Shown: positions 25,401-34,369 of the stretch, one piece after another
Layout of the letters: each line of letters begins with the position of its first letter
Position numbering within the stretch: the first letter of the stretch is position 1
Position numbers and translations under genes: made by a program
DNA from: Agromyces albus
Lineage (GTDB): Bacteria; Actinomycetota; Actinomycetes; Actinomycetales; Microbacteriaceae
Assembly (NCBI RefSeq): GCF_004134825.1
Contig: NZ_SDPN01000019.1
Span: 1 to 64,000, forward strand
DNA length: 64,000 nucleotides
Reading direction: 5' to 3'
Notes under the pieces: generated by a model
What the model saw: only the letters and a program-made list of their open reading frames with translations
Databases searched by the model: none
What the model was told of the DNA's origin: nothing

Positions 25401-26092
25401 GGCTCCGGTGGAGCGCCGTCAGGCGCGCGAGCGACGGCGAGCTCGCTGATCTCGTCGGGCACGCCGCGCTGAGGGCGTGGCGGCCGACCCTGCTCTACGG
25501 CGTCGTCGCGATCCTGAGCCTGTTCCCGCTCGCGTTCTCGATCTACCAGTCGAACACGCTCATGACCGTGCTCTGCCTCGGCGTGAGCGGCGCGCTCGTC
25601 GCGACGACGAGCCGCGCCGCGACGTCGGTGCGGCGCACCGATGTGCCGGGCCGACGGCTGCGGGTCTGGCTGATGCTGGGCACGTTCGCCGTGCTCGGCG
25701 GCCTCCTGCCGCTCACGCAGTTCCTCGTCGGGCAGACGTCAGGGCTGCTCGATCCCGGGCCGGAATGGTTCCTGCCGATCCTCGTCGTGAGCGGCAGCGC
25801 CGTCGCGATCGTGCTCACGTACGACTGGCTGCCGATCACCGGCACCCCGCTCTCGGTCTCGCGCGGCGTCAACTGGCTCACGATCACGATCGCCTCCGCC
25901 CTCGGCGGCTGGGCGGCGTGGTTCCTCGTCAACCAGCTCGACGCGCGGCTCGAGCCGTTGCTCCAGCACACGCTGGAGGCGGCTGCGTTCGTCGTCGCCT
26001 GGGCGAACATCGTCTGGTGGCTGCCCGAGGCCCGCGCCGCCGAGGCGGAGATCGACGAACGCGATCGCGTGGTGCGCGCGCCGCTCGACTGA
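22472..26092 (+). CDS. Very large patatin-like phospholipase with C-terminal membrane domain (DUF3376-type)
   Basis: 1206 residues, much longer than simple patatins. Patatin core at about residues 60-400: oxyanion glycines RGGVSLAVWIGG, nucleophile elbow GASAGGLNAVV and catalytic Asp in IVDGAVFDN. A long helical middle region (400-870) of the DUF3376 kind follows. About seven to eight hydrophobic helices lie from 890 to 1190, which anchor it in the membrane. Likely acyl-lipid hydrolysis at the cytoplasmic face; substrate unknown. I chose the ATG at 22472 because GAGGAG lies 5 nt upstream; an ATG at 22451 would add seven residues. Divergent from the two-component system, convergent with the ABC exporter genes. 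Confidence 0.85.
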   Translation: MPRTDTAGSVPADDVRATPAPPRSIRLITVSADQRLDDVVRAHDATPASGRTLRVALAMRGGVSLAVWIGGAVAELDLLRRIRLYDHGDETLAFVLMTAKSPLTPPVLERIKVYARLMDAARYDRVEFDLLAGASAGGLNAVVYSVAQRAGTGLDSLLDTWSEVGGFWGLLHPPGSRGIRALMQGEAYFRARTHEKLSTLYETTDRHPDLVSEYTSVDLSATVIDASDEFEEDVNEGRGHFRFVGSDDHALDNLIPRRHSFDYPGKAHDDDVHLGHLALAARSTSSLPGGFEPAEIDSTVGRAGVEPRDMRFAFGVHRTAPLTPYRIVDGAVFDNVPIERALRAAKLRRSDRLADRAMIFLDPEPDAPLGGTAPWDPNANRFFRAIGAMLSRQFRRESVAREAAELQRFNAARLIESGRRESAASLIATAPWDAEVRVARRRAYLRSLGTTLADHLAEAVSLPSAWQLQSSLSERRRYLPIDRVSLAGLPAHAVARFERASAENSQAASRSVLALADAANCVLSWARALEAVPETPDSRRHLALTEVREPAYAALADATRSRDALTALVLDRTQSLAERRAVPRGEDFDDWLDAWFAASDAIDTDAHWRALDAAISRLAIATKKLDRTIRYYDHATRRTWTESPWSALGRVPTLYAVDLPPVMNAGGIPAALSSIRYWSIGVDEEPDRPASFATLVADRKYAVLQKLMRTSTLKPDDVAERLNAAADHVVLDRQAKLAGYGFGNFLGFLAREWRVNDWWWGRLDASAGIVRFLTATVTGAPDPARDVRVVQDAVLEESDDPRHVEAHVSALEAEATGPDTSSSSHAPAASAHPAAGRWATPAAVADHRAALEAARARRRLRLRAGTDTIWNLDPGYRFAIASRAVRLIDRVAVSPVSRVIAIGAGAVLAALRPILVALPTLIDPPRLALIAGFVAAAAWLTSWKAVPQEIAWVPFGIAMAICGVLLALLVTGVVQARLRWSAVRRASDGELADLVGHAALRAWRPTLLYGVVAILSLFPLAFSIYQSNTLMTVLCLGVSGALVATTSRAATSVRRTDVPGRRLRVWLMLGTFAVLGGLLPLTQFLVGQTSGLLDPGPEWFLPILVVSGSAVAIVLTYDWLPITGTPLSVSRGVNWLTITIASALGGWAAWFLVNQLDARLEPLLQHTLEAAAFVVAWANIVWWLPEARAAEAEIDERDRVVRAPLD

Positions 26093-26122
26093 GCAGGCAC
26101 GCGCACCACACCTCAACTCACC

Positions 26123-27928
26123 TCACACGAGCGAATCGCGCCAAGCGGCGTGCAGCGCCGCGAATCGGCCCGATCCTCCGATGAGGTCGGAGGGCGTGCC
26201 GTCTTCGACGATGCGGCCGTGCTCCATCACGAGCACCCGGTCGGCGATCGCGACCGTCGAGAGGCGGTGCGCGATGATCACTGCGGTGCGATCGGCGAGG
26301 AGCGTCGTGAGCCCCTCCTGCACGAGCCGTTCGCTCGGGATGTCGAGCGACGACGTCGCCTCGTCGAGGATGAGCACCGCGGGGTTCGCGAGGAACGCCC
26401 GCGCGAACGAGATGAGCTGGCGCTGACCTGCGCTCACCCGCCCGCCGCGCTTGTTCACGTCGGTGTCGTACCCGTTCGGCAGGCTCTCGATGAACTCGTG
26501 CGCACCGACGGCCTTCGCGGCGCGCACGATCTCGTCGGGCGTGGCATCGGGCTTGCCGAGCGCGATGTTGTCGGCCACCGATCCCGAGAACAGGTAGGCC
26601 TCCTGCGTGACCATCACGATCGCGCGCCGCAGGTCCTTCGGGTGCAGCGACCTGAGGTCGATGCCGTCGAGCTCGATCACCCCGTCGCTCGGGTCGTAGA
26701 ACCGCGCGAGGAGTTTCGCGAGCGTCGACTTGCCGGCCCCCGTCGAGCCCACGAGCGCGATCGTCTGCCCGGCCGGCACGTCGAGGTCGAAGCGCGGCAG
26801 GATGACGCGATCCTTCGTGTACGCGAACTCGACGGCCTCGAAGCGCACGTGCCCATCGGCGTTCCACAGGTCGACCGGATGCCGCGGCTCGGGCACGCTC
26901 GGCTCCTCTTCCAGCACGCCCGAGATCTTCTCGAGCGCCGAGGCGGCCGACTGGTACCCGTTGTAGAACATCGCCATGTCCTCGATCGGGTCGAAGAACC
27001 GCTTCGTGTAGAGGAGCGCCGACAAGAGCATGCCGATCGCGAGCTCACCCTCGACCGCGCGGAATCCACCGGCCACGAGCACCGCGGCGACGCACGCGTT
27101 GCCGATGAGCAGCAGGCCCGGGTCGTAGATGCCGAAGAGCTGGATCACGCGGGCGTTGACGTCGCGATAGTCCTCGACGAGCTCGCCGTACGCCCTCTCG
27201 TTGCGCCGCTCCTTGCGGAACGCCTGCACCGCCCGGATGCCCGTCATCGACTCCACGAAGTGCACGATGAGCTTCGCCGAGGCGACCCGGGACTGGCGGA
27301 ACAGCTTCTGCGAGCGCACCTGGAACCAGCGTGTGAGCACCGTGAGCGGGATGAGGGCGACGAGCAGCACGAGCGCCGACCTCCAGTCGACCAGCACGAG
27401 GGCGATCGCCGTGAACGACATGTAGAGCACGCCGCGCACGAGCTGGTTGATGCCCTCGTCGAGCAGCTCGCGGATCGCATCGAGGTCGCTCGTCTGTCTC
27501 GAGATGATGCGCCCCGAGGTGTACGACTCGTGGAACTCGAGCGAGAGCTTCTGCGTGTGCAGGAACACCCGCGTGCGCAGGTCGAGGAGCACCGCCTGGC
27601 TGATTCGAGTCGAGAGCCGGATGTACCACGCGATGAGCAGCGCTCCCGAGGCGGCCGTGAGCAGGTAGGCGACCCCGGCGAAGCCCACCGGCAGCCAGTC
27701 GCCGTCGAGCAGGGCCGGCAGGCCGCGGTCGATGCCGAATCCGATGAGCGCGGGCCCGGCGACCTGCGCGGCCGTCGAGACGAACACGACGAGCATCGTG
27801 AGCCACAGTCGCAATCGCAGGGGCCGCAACAGGGAGCCGAGCAGGCGCAGCGATCGTGCACGCACCTGCTTCGACTCGGCTTTGGTGAAGTCGTTGCGCT
27901 CCTCACCTTCGACGCCGATGACGCTCAT
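26123..27928 (-). CDS. ABC exporter half-transporter with canonical ATP site (TM-NBD)
   Basis: 601 residues: six helices (about 35-330), then a nucleotide-binding domain with Walker [10 protein letters not shown]-loop [10 protein letters not shown], signature VSAGQRQL (deviates from LSGGQ), Walker [14 protein letters not shown] with catalytic Glu, and switch IIAHRLS. The start overlaps the stop of the upstream half-transporter by 4 bp, so the two form a heterodimeric exporter for drugs, lipids or peptides. Its intact Walker B pairs with the partner's perfect LSGGQ to make the active site. Substrate not predictable. Confidence 0.92.
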   Translation of the reverse strand: MSVIGVEGEERNDFTKAESKQVRARSLRLLGSLLRPLRLRLWLTMLVVFVSTAAQVAGPALIGFGIDRGLPALLDGDWLPVGFAGVAYLLTAASGALLIAWYIRLSTRISQAVLLDLRTRVFLHTQKLSLEFHESYTSGRIISRQTSDLDAIRELLDEGINQLVRGVLYMSFTAIALVLVDWRSALVLLVALIPLTVLTRWFQVRSQKLFRQSRVASAKLIVHFVESMTGIRAVQAFRKERRNERAYGELVEDYRDVNARVIQLFGIYDPGLLLIGNACVAAVLVAGGFRAVEGELAIGMLLSALLYTKRFFDPIEDMAMFYNGYQSAASALEKISGVLEEEPSVPEPRHPVDLWNADGHVRFEAVEFAYTKDRVILPRFDLDVPAGQTIALVGSTGAGKSTLAKLLARFYDPSDGVIELDGIDLRSLHPKDLRRAIVMVTQEAYLFSGSVADNIALGKPDATPDEIVRAAKAVGAHEFIESLPNGYDTDVNKRGGRVSAGQRQLISFARAFLANPAVLILDEATSSLDIPSERLVQEGLTTLLADRTAVIIAHRLSTVAIADRVLVMEHGRIVEDGTPSDLIGGSGRFAALHAAWRDSLV

Positions 27929-29871
27929 CGGTTCGCCTCCTCTCGTTCGATGGGTCCGGTGTCGGACGATGTGTATTCGGCGGCATCCGCTTCGATGGGA
28001 TCGGATGCCTCAGCGGCATCCGTCACGAGGAGACCGGATGCCTCGGCAGCCTCGCGTTTCACTTCGTCTTCGAGGCTCGAGATGACGAAGGCGTAGTGCT
28101 CGTTCTCTCGCAGCAGCTCGGAGTGGGTGCCGACCGCGGTGATGCGGCCATCCTCGAGGAGCGCGACGCGATCGGCGAGCATGACGGTCGACGGGCGGTG
28201 CGCGACGATGAGGGCGGTCGTCGAGGCGAGCACTCGGCGCAGCTCGGCCTCGACGCGCGCCTCGGTCGCGACGTCGAGCGCCGAGAGCGGGTCGTCGAGC
28301 ACGAGCACCGCTGGGGATGCCGCGACCGCGCGAGCGAGCGCGAGCCGCTGACGCTGCCCGCCCGAGAGGCTCATGCCCTCTTCGCCGACCTTCGTGTCGA
28401 CGCCGTCGGGCAGGTCGTAGACGAACGACGCCTGCGCGATGCTCAGCGCCTCGTCGAGCACGCGCTCGGCCTCCGCGGCGAGTGCCGGGTCGTCTTCGCC
28501 GAATTCGGGACGGCCGAGCAGAACGTTCTCGCGCACGGAGGCGCTGAACAGCGTGGCGTCCTCGAACGCCATGGCGATGTGCGTGCGGAGCTCCTCGCGC
28601 GTGAGCGCCCGGATGTCGACGCCGTCGAGCGTGATCGAGCCTCCCGTGACGTCGTAGAGCCGGGTGGTGAGGGCGGTCAGCGTCGTCTTGCCGCTCCCGG
28701 TGAGGCCCACGAGGGCCATCGTCTCGCCGGGCTCCACGACGAGGTCGATCCCGTCGAGGAGGTCGCCGAACCGCTCGGGCGAGTCCTGGTAGCGGAAGCG
28801 CACGCCTGAGAACGCGAGCTCGCCGAGCGGCTGCTCGACCGAGACGGGGCGTTCGGGGTCGGTGATCGCGTTCTCGCTGTCGAGGATGTCGAAGAAGCGA
28901 TCGGTCGCCGTGCGTGCGTCGAGTGAGAACGCGAGCAGGAACCCGATCGACTCGATCGGCCAGGCGAGCACGGTGGCCGTCGCGAAGAACGCGACGAGCT
29001 CGCCGACGGTGAGCACGCCTTGCGACGCGAGCCACACGCCGAGCACGAGGCATCCGGCGAGCGCGACGGCCGGGACCAGGATGATCCACGCCCAGATGCT
29101 CGCCTCGAGGCGTGCCTTCTCCATCTCGGTGCTGCGCAGCGACTCGGCTCGGACGCGGAAGCTCGACAGTGCGTGCTTGCCGCGGCCGAAGGCCTTCAGC
29201 ACGCGGATGCCGTGCACCGACTCCTCGACGGCGGTTGCGAGGTCGCCCGCCTGGTCCTGGCTGCGCCGGGAGACCTCCGAGTAGCGGCCCTCGAACCGGA
29301 AGCCGATGATCCAGAGCGGGATCGAGCACACGAGGAACACGACGCCAAGCATCCAGTTCATGGAGATGAGGATGCCGAGGCCCACGACGATCACGATGAG
29401 GTTCACGACGAGCAGCACGAGCCCGAACGACAGCCACCGGCGGATGAGGCCGAGGTCGCTCATGGATCGCGAGAGCAGCTGCCCGCTCGGCCAGCGGTCG
29501 TGGAAGCTCACCGGCAGGTCCTGCAGCTTCGCATAGAGCGCGTTGCGCATGCTCGCCTCGACCTTGGTGCCCGGCGTGAGCACGAACCAGCGGCGCAACG
29601 CGATCATCACGGCCTCGAGCACGCCGAGTCCGAAGACGAGCCCGGCGAGCGGCCAGATCGCGCTCGCGTCGCCGTCGGAGAGCGGTCCGTCGACGACGGC
29701 CTGCAGCACTTGCGGAATCGAGAGCGCGATGAGCTGCGAAGCGAGCGAGGCGCCCATGCCGGCGGCGATCGCGGGCAGCGCCGGCCGCGCGTACTCGCGG
29801 AGCCGGAACAACGCCCGCACGGCGCTCGTGCGCTCGGCGGGTTGATCCTTGTTGTGAGGGGTGGCTGACAA
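27925..29871 (-). CDS. ABC exporter half-transporter with degenerate ATP site (TM-NBD)
   Basis: 648 residues, first gene of the exporter pair. Six helices precede an NBD with Walker [10 protein letters not shown], signature [14 protein letters not shown] and switch IVAHRPS. The catalytic Glu after Walker B is Asp ([12 protein letters not shown]) and the Q-loop Gln is Glu ([11 protein letters not shown]). This is the pattern of asymmetric heterodimers such as BmrCD, LmrCD and TmrAB, where one site only holds ATP. TTG start chosen because GGAAGG lies about 8 nt upstream; the preceding codons overlap leader hairpins. The acidic C-terminal tail (about 50 residues) is extra. Confidence 0.92.
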   Translation of the reverse strand: MSATPHNKDQPAERTSAVRALFRLREYARPALPAIAAGMGASLASQLIALSIPQVLQAVVDGPLSDGDASAIWPLAGLVFGLGVLEAVMIALRRWFVLTPGTKVEASMRNALYAKLQDLPVSFHDRWPSGQLLSRSMSDLGLIRRWLSFGLVLLVVNLIVIVVGLGILISMNWMLGVVFLVCSIPLWIIGFRFEGRYSEVSRRSQDQAGDLATAVEESVHGIRVLKAFGRGKHALSSFRVRAESLRSTEMEKARLEASIWAWIILVPAVALAGCLVLGVWLASQGVLTVGELVAFFATATVLAWPIESIGFLLAFSLDARTATDRFFDILDSENAITDPERPVSVEQPLGELAFSGVRFRYQDSPERFGDLLDGIDLVVEPGETMALVGLTGSGKTTLTALTTRLYDVTGGSITLDGVDIRALTREELRTHIAMAFEDATLFSASVRENVLLGRPEFGEDDPALAAEAERVLDEALSIAQASFVYDLPDGVDTKVGEEGMSLSGGQRQRLALARAVAASPAVLVLDDPLSALDVATEARVEAELRRVLASTTALIVAHRPSTVMLADRVALLEDGRITAVGTHSELLRENEHYAFVISSLEDEVKREAAEASGLLVTDAAEASDPIEADAAEYTSSDTGPIEREEANR

Positions 29872-30010
29872 AGCCGTTTCCTTCCGGAAGGGGCGCCGAG
29901 CACGCAAGAAGCGTCGATCGGTCGAGATCAGAATGAGTGGACGCGTGAAGTCGCGTCGGATGCGGGGCTACCGCGAGACGGGCCGGCTGAGCCGGCGGAC
30001 GGGCCTGGTG
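29872..30010 (-). promoter_or_regulatory. Leader region of the ABC exporter with two hairpins
   Basis: Between the 27-codon ORF and the exporter start lie two perfect hairpins: GCCGGC-TGA-GCCGGC (29982-29996, plus-strand reading) and GACGCG-6nt-CGCGTC (29940-29957). The exporter's GGAAGG Shine-Dalgarno is half of a 12-bp palindrome CCTTCCGGAAGG. This looks like an attenuator or translational switch. No other coding signal is visible here. Confidence 0.5.
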
Positions 30011-30094
30011 CTACCCGGCGATCCGATCGGAGAGGAGCGCCGGGCTGGCAGCGCCGTCGACCGCGATCGTGCGGGCGTTGGTGTCTGTCTGCAT
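30011..30094 (-). CDS. Candidate 27-residue leader peptide upstream of ABC exporter
   Basis: A short ORF with ATG at 30094 and stop TAG at 30011, preceded by a consensus AGGAGG 5 nt before the ATG, one of the best ribosome-binding sites in the window. The peptide starts MQTDTNARTIAVDG and ends LLSDRIAG; it has no signal or membrane segment and matches nothing I know. A promoter-like pair (30163-30192) sits upstream and the ABC exporter pair starts 139 bp downstream. By analogy with bmrB in front of bmrCD in Bacillus it may sense ribosome stalling by drugs. Whether it is translated is unproven. Confidence 0.45.
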   Translation of the reverse strand: MQTDTNARTIAVDGAASPALLSDRIAG

Positions 30095-30162
30095 GGTGTC
30101 CTCCTGCGTCGTTGACTGATCATCCCCAAGGCGACCGGATTTCTCACGGCAGCCAGCCCTAC

Positions 30163-30192
30163 AGCCTATGGGTACAGCTTCGTCGCGTGCAA
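30163..30192 (-). promoter_or_regulatory. Promoter for the leader peptide/ABC exporter operon
   Basis: Minus-strand -35 TTGCAC (30187-30192), 18-bp spacer, -10 TAGGCT (30163-30168), just beyond the stop of the DDAH gene. Transcription would start near 30156, giving a leader of about 285 nt before the exporter. Confidence 0.5.
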
Positions 30193-30242
30193 GAGTCTCG
30201 GCGAGACTGTGCCGAATCAGTGTGCGAGCAGGCCGGACTCGC

Positions 30243-31499
30243 TCAGCGCACCCGCACCGACAGGCACGTGACGCAGCCCTCGAGCTTCTCGAACTCACTG
30301 ATGTCGACGGTGACCACGCGGTAGCCGAGGCTCGAGAGCATCGCCGCCGTCTGCGGCGCCGCCGCCGACATGAGCAGGGACTCTCGGGAGAGCTCGACAA
30401 CGGCGACGCCCTCGGGTTCGGGAACCGAGATGAACCGCGGGAAGAGGCTCTCCACCTCGAGGAGCGCGGGGTCGCCGATGATCGTGCCGTCGGGCAGCGC
30501 CGTCGCGGCGCTCTTCAGGTGCAGCGCCTTCGTGATGGGCACCGCGACCACGGTGTAGCCGTGGGGGTTGAGGAGTGACCGCAACTGGCGGATGCCCTCG
30601 GCATTCGTGCGCGACGACGCCCCCACGTACACCGTGGATTCGACCTTCAGCACGTCGCCGCCGTCGAGGGTGCCGGGCAGCTCGATCCGCTCCACCGTGA
30701 CGCCGGGGATCGCCCGCACCGCGCGCTCGACCGCCTCGACCTCTGGGCGCCGCGACACCGCGCCCGGGTTCGCGATCACGGCGAGGTCGCCGAACATGAC
30801 GACGGCGTCTTCGACGAAGACCGAGTCGGCGAGATCGGGTGCGGCGTCGACCTCGATGGTCTCCCAGCCCTCGGCGACGAGCGCCGCGCAGTAGTTGTCC
30901 CATTGCTCGTCGGCACGCGCCTTGTCGACGGGCTGCCGCTCGAGATGCGTGAGCTCGCCCTCGTCGAGGTTCGAGGCGGGAATGCGCACGAGCGCGATCT
31001 GCCGCGGCGGTCGAGCCGGCGCGAACGCCAGGATTCCATGCAGCACCCGCGGAGCGAGGAAGACCTCGGCGGCGATCGTCGCGAGGATGAAGATGAGGTT
31101 GAAGCTCACGAGCGAGGCGAGCACGGCTTCGAAGATGCGCGGAGTGAACGGATTGCCACCGGCACTCACGGTGGCGGTCGTGGCGAACAGGGCAGCGAGG
31201 CACGCGGAGGTGAAGCCCGCGATGGCGGCGAGGAACCACGCCCGGGTCGCGCCGATTCCGTTCGCCACCGAGAGCAGCACCCACACCACGAGCGCCGCGA
31301 GCCCGAAGTGGCCGAACAGTTGCGGCACGATCTCGGGCGACTGGCCGTTGCCGATGAAGAAGGCGAGCACCGCGACGGCCATCGCCGTGATCGCGACGAC
31401 GCCCGCCGAGATGAGCACCGCCACCGTCTGCCGCCACGGTGTGATGGCCGGCGTGTACCGGGCCGTGGCGGGCAGAGGCGGCGAGGCGGGGGACGTCAT
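30243..31499 (-). CDS. Dimethylargininase (DDAH) fused to an N-terminal membrane domain
   Basis: 418 residues. The first 155 contain four hydrophobic helices. The C-terminal 260 are a dimethylarginine dimethylaminohydrolase fold, which converts methylated arginine to citrulline and methylamines: DSVFVEDAVVMFGD, NPGAVSRRPEVEAV, TLDGGDVLKV, GASSRTNAEGIRQL, catalytic His in KALHLKSAATALPDG and catalytic Cys in LEGCVTCLSVRV. All key residues are present. The stand-alone enzyme is soluble in other organisms I know, so the membrane anchor is unusual. Lies between the ABC exporter leader and a Leu/Val dehydrogenase gene, each with its own promoter region. Confidence 0.85.
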   Translation of the reverse strand: MTSPASPPLPATARYTPAITPWRQTVAVLISAGVVAITAMAVAVLAFFIGNGQSPEIVPQLFGHFGLAALVVWVLLSVANGIGATRAWFLAAIAGFTSACLAALFATTATVSAGGNPFTPRIFEAVLASLVSFNLIFILATIAAEVFLAPRVLHGILAFAPARPPRQIALVRIPASNLDEGELTHLERQPVDKARADEQWDNYCAALVAEGWETIEVDAAPDLADSVFVEDAVVMFGDLAVIANPGAVSRRPEVEAVERAVRAIPGVTVERIELPGTLDGGDVLKVESTVYVGASSRTNAEGIRQLRSLLNPHGYTVVAVPITKALHLKSAATALPDGTIIGDPALLEVESLFPRFISVPEPEGVAVVELSRESLLMSAAAPQTAAMLSSLGYRVVTVDISEFEKLEGCVTCLSVRVR

Positions 31500-31529
31500 G
31501 GCACGAGCCTATCGGCCGGTGCCGACCCG

Positions 31530-32621
31530 TCAGCGCGCGGCGTCGAGGCGATCGCGGGCGAGCAGTTCAGCCGCCTCGAGGGGTGTCGAGCCGTTTGCAC
31601 CGGCGCTGCGGAGCACCGCGGCGACGGTGTCGCCGATGCCCGCGATGCGTGCGTCGAGGCTGGCCTGGTCGGCGCCGGGTGTACCGGCCACGTCGAGGTA
31701 GATGACGCCGCCGGCGTTCACGACGAAGTCGGGTGCCCAGACGATGCCGCGGCGCTGCAGCATCGTCGCGACGTCGCGAGAGGCGAGCTGGTTGTTCGCC
31801 GCACCGACGACGGCGCGCACGCGAAGGCCGCGAGCGACGTCGGGCGTGAGCACGCCGCCGAGTCCGCACGGCACGAACACGTCAGCCTCGACGAGGTGCG
31901 CGTCGCCGGGCTCGACCCAGTCGGCGCCGAGCTCGTCGGCGAGTGCCCGCTTGCCGTCGGCGACGTCGGTGACGGTGAGCCGGGCTCCGGCCGCGGCGAG
32001 ACTGCGGGCGAGGCGTCCGCCGACCTGGCCGAGGCCCGCCACGACGAAGTGCCGGCCGGCGACCTCGGGCGAACCGTAGACGTGGTCGAGGGTCGCGATG
32101 ATCGACGCGTGCACGCCCGCCGCGGTGGCATCCGCAGGCTCGCCGACGCCGCCCTCCTCGGGCGGAAGCCCGCAGACGAACTCGGTGCGCTCGTGCACGA
32201 CCGACATGAGTTCGGCGCTCGTGCCGACGTCTTCGGCGGTCATGTAGGCGCCGCCGAGCGACTCGACCGCGTCGCCGAGGTCGAGCATGGCGTCGCGCGT
32301 GCGCGCCTCGTCGAGGGTGACCCCTGCGGGAATCGCGATCACTGACTTGCCGCCGCCGCGCGCGAGCCCCGCTGCGGCGTTCTTCAGCGTCATCGCCTGC
32401 GAGAGGCGGAGGGCGTCGGCGAGGGCGTCGGTCCAGTGCCCGTAGCGCCAGAGCCGGGCGCCGCCGAGAGCCTGGCCGAGCCTCGTCGAGTGCACGGCGA
32501 CGATGATGGTGAGGCCGGAGCGCGGACCGTGGGTGATGAGCACGCGTTCGTGCTCGGGGGCTTCCGTCGGCAGTTCTGCGCTGACCTCGGGCGCAGGTGC
32601 CGGGGCATGGGTGATCGTCAT
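31530..32621 (-). CDS. Leucine/valine dehydrogenase (Glu/Leu/Phe/Val dehydrogenase family)
   Basis: 363 residues. NAD-dependent oxidative deamination of branched-chain amino acids. Catalytic region: LSQAMTLKNAAAGLARGGGK with the substrate Lys, then AYMTAEDVGTSAELM with the catalytic Asp. The Rossmann domain has VVAGLGQVGGRLARSL, followed by PCGLGGVLT and VVGAANNQLAS. The size suits Leu/Val dehydrogenase and is shorter than Glu dehydrogenase. The N-terminal 20 residues are a Pro/Ala linker. AAGGAG lies 9 nt before the ATG. The 137-bp upstream gap holds two hairpins with the same loop sequence. Confidence 0.9.
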   Translation of the reverse strand: MTITHAPAPAPEVSAELPTEAPEHERVLITHGPRSGLTIIVAVHSTRLGQALGGARLWRYGHWTDALADALRLSQAMTLKNAAAGLARGGGKSVIAIPAGVTLDEARTRDAMLDLGDAVESLGGAYMTAEDVGTSAELMSVVHERTEFVCGLPPEEGGVGEPADATAAGVHASIIATLDHVYGSPEVAGRHFVVAGLGQVGGRLARSLAAAGARLTVTDVADGKRALADELGADWVEPGDAHLVEADVFVPCGLGGVLTPDVARGLRVRAVVGAANNQLASRDVATMLQRRGIVWAPDFVVNAGGVIYLDVAGTPGADQASLDARIAGIGDTVAAVLRSAGANGSTPLEAAELLARDRLDAAR

Positions 32622-32641
32622 CGATCGTTCTCCTTGTTCAA

Positions 32642-32685
32642 CCGCCTCGTGAGCGGAACCGGTGCCCGCGCCTCGTGAGCGCGGG
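32642..32685 (-). other. Two hairpins with identical loops in the leucine dehydrogenase leader
   Basis: CCGC-CTCGTGA-GCGG and CCCGCGC-CTCGTGA-GCGCGGG stand 12 nt apart, both with loop CTCGTGA. They sit between the candidate promoter and the start codon of the dehydrogenase gene. A protein- or RNA-binding role is only a guess. Confidence 0.4.
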
Positions 32686-32710
32686 TTCGCTTAAGGGTAC
32701 CTCTGCACGA

Positions 32711-32727
32711 ATGCGTCCACGACGCAT
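32711..32727 (-). terminator. Hairpin downstream of purH
   Basis: ATGCGTC-CAC-GACGCAT, a perfect 7-bp stem, 32 nt after the purH stop. Confidence 0.5.
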
Positions 32728-32758
32728 GAGCGCGAGCCCGGAGCAGGGCGCGCGGCGA

Positions 32759-34369
32759 TCAGTGGAAGAAGTGCCGCTCGCCCGTGAAGTACATGGTGAC
32801 GCCAGCGGCACGGGCCGCGTCGACGACCTCCTCATCGCGCACCGAACCGCCCGGCTGCACGACTGCGCGCACGCCACCGTCGATCAGGATCTGCAGGCCG
32901 TCGGCGAACGGGAAGAAGGCGTCGGATGCCGCGACCGACCCCGCGGCCCGCTCCCCCGCACGCTCCACCGCGAGCTTGCACGAGTCGACGCGGTTCACCT
33001 GGCCCATGCCGACGCCCACCGAGGCGCCGTTCGAGGCGAGCAGGATCGCGTTCGACTTCACCGCGCGGCAGGCGCGCCATGCGAACTCGAGGTCGGCGAG
33101 CGTCGCCTCGTCGGCGGGTTCCCCCGCGGCCAGGGTCCAGTCTGCCGCCGGCGCGAAGTGCCGATCTGCCTGCTGGAGGAGCATCCCGCCCGAGACCTGC
33201 CGCAATTCGATCGCGGTCGGGACGAAGCCCTCGGGAAGGGTCAGCAGGCGCAGGTTCTTCTTCTTCGTGAGCACCTCGAGCGCCTCGGGCTCGAAGCCCG
33301 GGGCCACGAGCACCTCGGTGAAGATGCCGGCGACCGTCTCGGCCATCGACCGCGTGACGATGCGGTTCGCAGCGATCACGCCGCCGTAGGCCGACACCGG
33401 GTCGCACTCATGGGCTCGCTGGTGCGCGGAGGCGATGGGGTCGGATGCCTCGGGCGACGCGACCGCGATGCCGCACGGGTTCGCGTGCTTGATGATCGCC
33501 ACGGCGGGCTCGTCGAAGTCGAAGGCGCTGCGCACCGCGGCATCCGCATCGACGAAGTTGTTGTACGACATCTCTTTGCCGTGGAGTTGCGTCGCCTGGG
33601 CGATGCCCGGCCGGCCGCCCTGCGAGGCGTAGAGCGCCGCGCGCTGATGCGAGTTCTCGCCGTAGCGCAGGTCGGCGTCTTTCGTCCACGTGCCGCCGAC
33701 CCACGCGGGGAAGGGCGACTCCTCGGCGGGCTGGTCGGGTGCGACGACGCTGCCGAGGTACGACGCGACCGCGATGTCGTAGGTGGCGGTGTGCCGGAAC
33801 GCCTCGCGAGCGAGGTCTTTGCGCTGCGCGAGCGTCGTGCCGCCGGCGGCGACCGCCGCGATGATCTCGTCGTACCGGCCGGGTGAGACCACGACGGCCA
33901 CATTCGCGTGGTTCTTCGCCGACGCCCGCACCATCGCAGGCCCGCCGATGTCGATCTGCTCGATGACGGCGTCGGGCGCCGCACCCGCGGCCACGGTCTC
34001 GGCGAAGGGGTACAGGTTGACGACGACGAGCTCGTAGGGCCTGATGCCGAGTTCGGCGAGCTGCGTCTCGTGGTGATCGAGTCGCAGGTCGGCGAGCAGG
34101 CCGGAGTGCACGGCCGGGTGCAGCGTGCGCACTCGCCCGTCGAGGTGCTCTGGATAGCCCGTGACCTCGGACACCTGGGTGACGGGGAGTCCGGCGTCGG
34201 CGATGGCCTTGCCGGTGCCGCCCGTCGAGACGATCTCGACGCCGGCGCCCACGAGCGCGGTGGCGAGCTCGACGAGCCCGCTCTTGTCGCTCACGGCGAC
34301 GAGCGCCCGCCGCACGGGCACGAGGTCGCGATCGCGATAGAGGCTCGGGTCGTGGCTGGGGCCGCTCAT
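32759..34369 (-). CDS. purH: Bifunctional AICAR transformylase/IMP cyclohydrolase
   Basis: 536 residues; catalyses the last two steps of IMP synthesis. N-terminal cyclohydrolase (MGS-like) domain with [25 protein letters not shown] and [15 protein letters not shown]-terminal transformylase with [29 protein letters not shown] (Lys-His catalytic pair) and [12 protein letters not shown]. Start ATG at 34369 overlaps the purN stop by ATGA. Last gene of the set PerM-like, purN, purH and followed by a hairpin terminator. Confidence 0.97.
   Translation of the reverse strand: MSGPSHDPSLYRDRDLVPVRRALVAVSDKSGLVELATALVGAGVEIVSTGGTGKAIADAGLPVTQVSEVTGYPEHLDGRVRTLHPAVHSGLLADLRLDHHETQLAELGIRPYELVVVNLYPFAETVAAGAAPDAVIEQIDIGGPAMVRASAKNHANVAVVVSPGRYDEIIAAVAAGGTTLAQRKDLAREAFRHTATYDIAVASYLGSVVAPDQPAEESPFPAWVGGTWTKDADLRYGENSHQRAALYASQGGRPGIAQATQLHGKEMSYNNFVDADAAVRSAFDFDEPAVAIIKHANPCGIAVASPEASDPIASAHQRAHECDPVSAYGGVIAANRIVTRSMAETVAGIFTEVLVAPGFEPEALEVLTKKKNLRLLTLPEGFVPTAIELRQVSGGMLLQQADRHFAPAADWTLAAGEPADEATLADLEFAWRACRAVKSNAILLASNGASVGVGMGQVNRVDSCKLAVERAGERAAGSVAASDAFFPFADGLQILIDGGVRAVVQPGGSVRDEEVVDAARAAGVTMYFTGERHFFH

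Noticed and set aside
29932-30115. Arg-rich plus-strand small ORF in the exporter leader
   Set aside because: No Shine-Dalgarno and composition of an antisense frame; the minus-strand 27-codon ORF has the AGGAGG instead.
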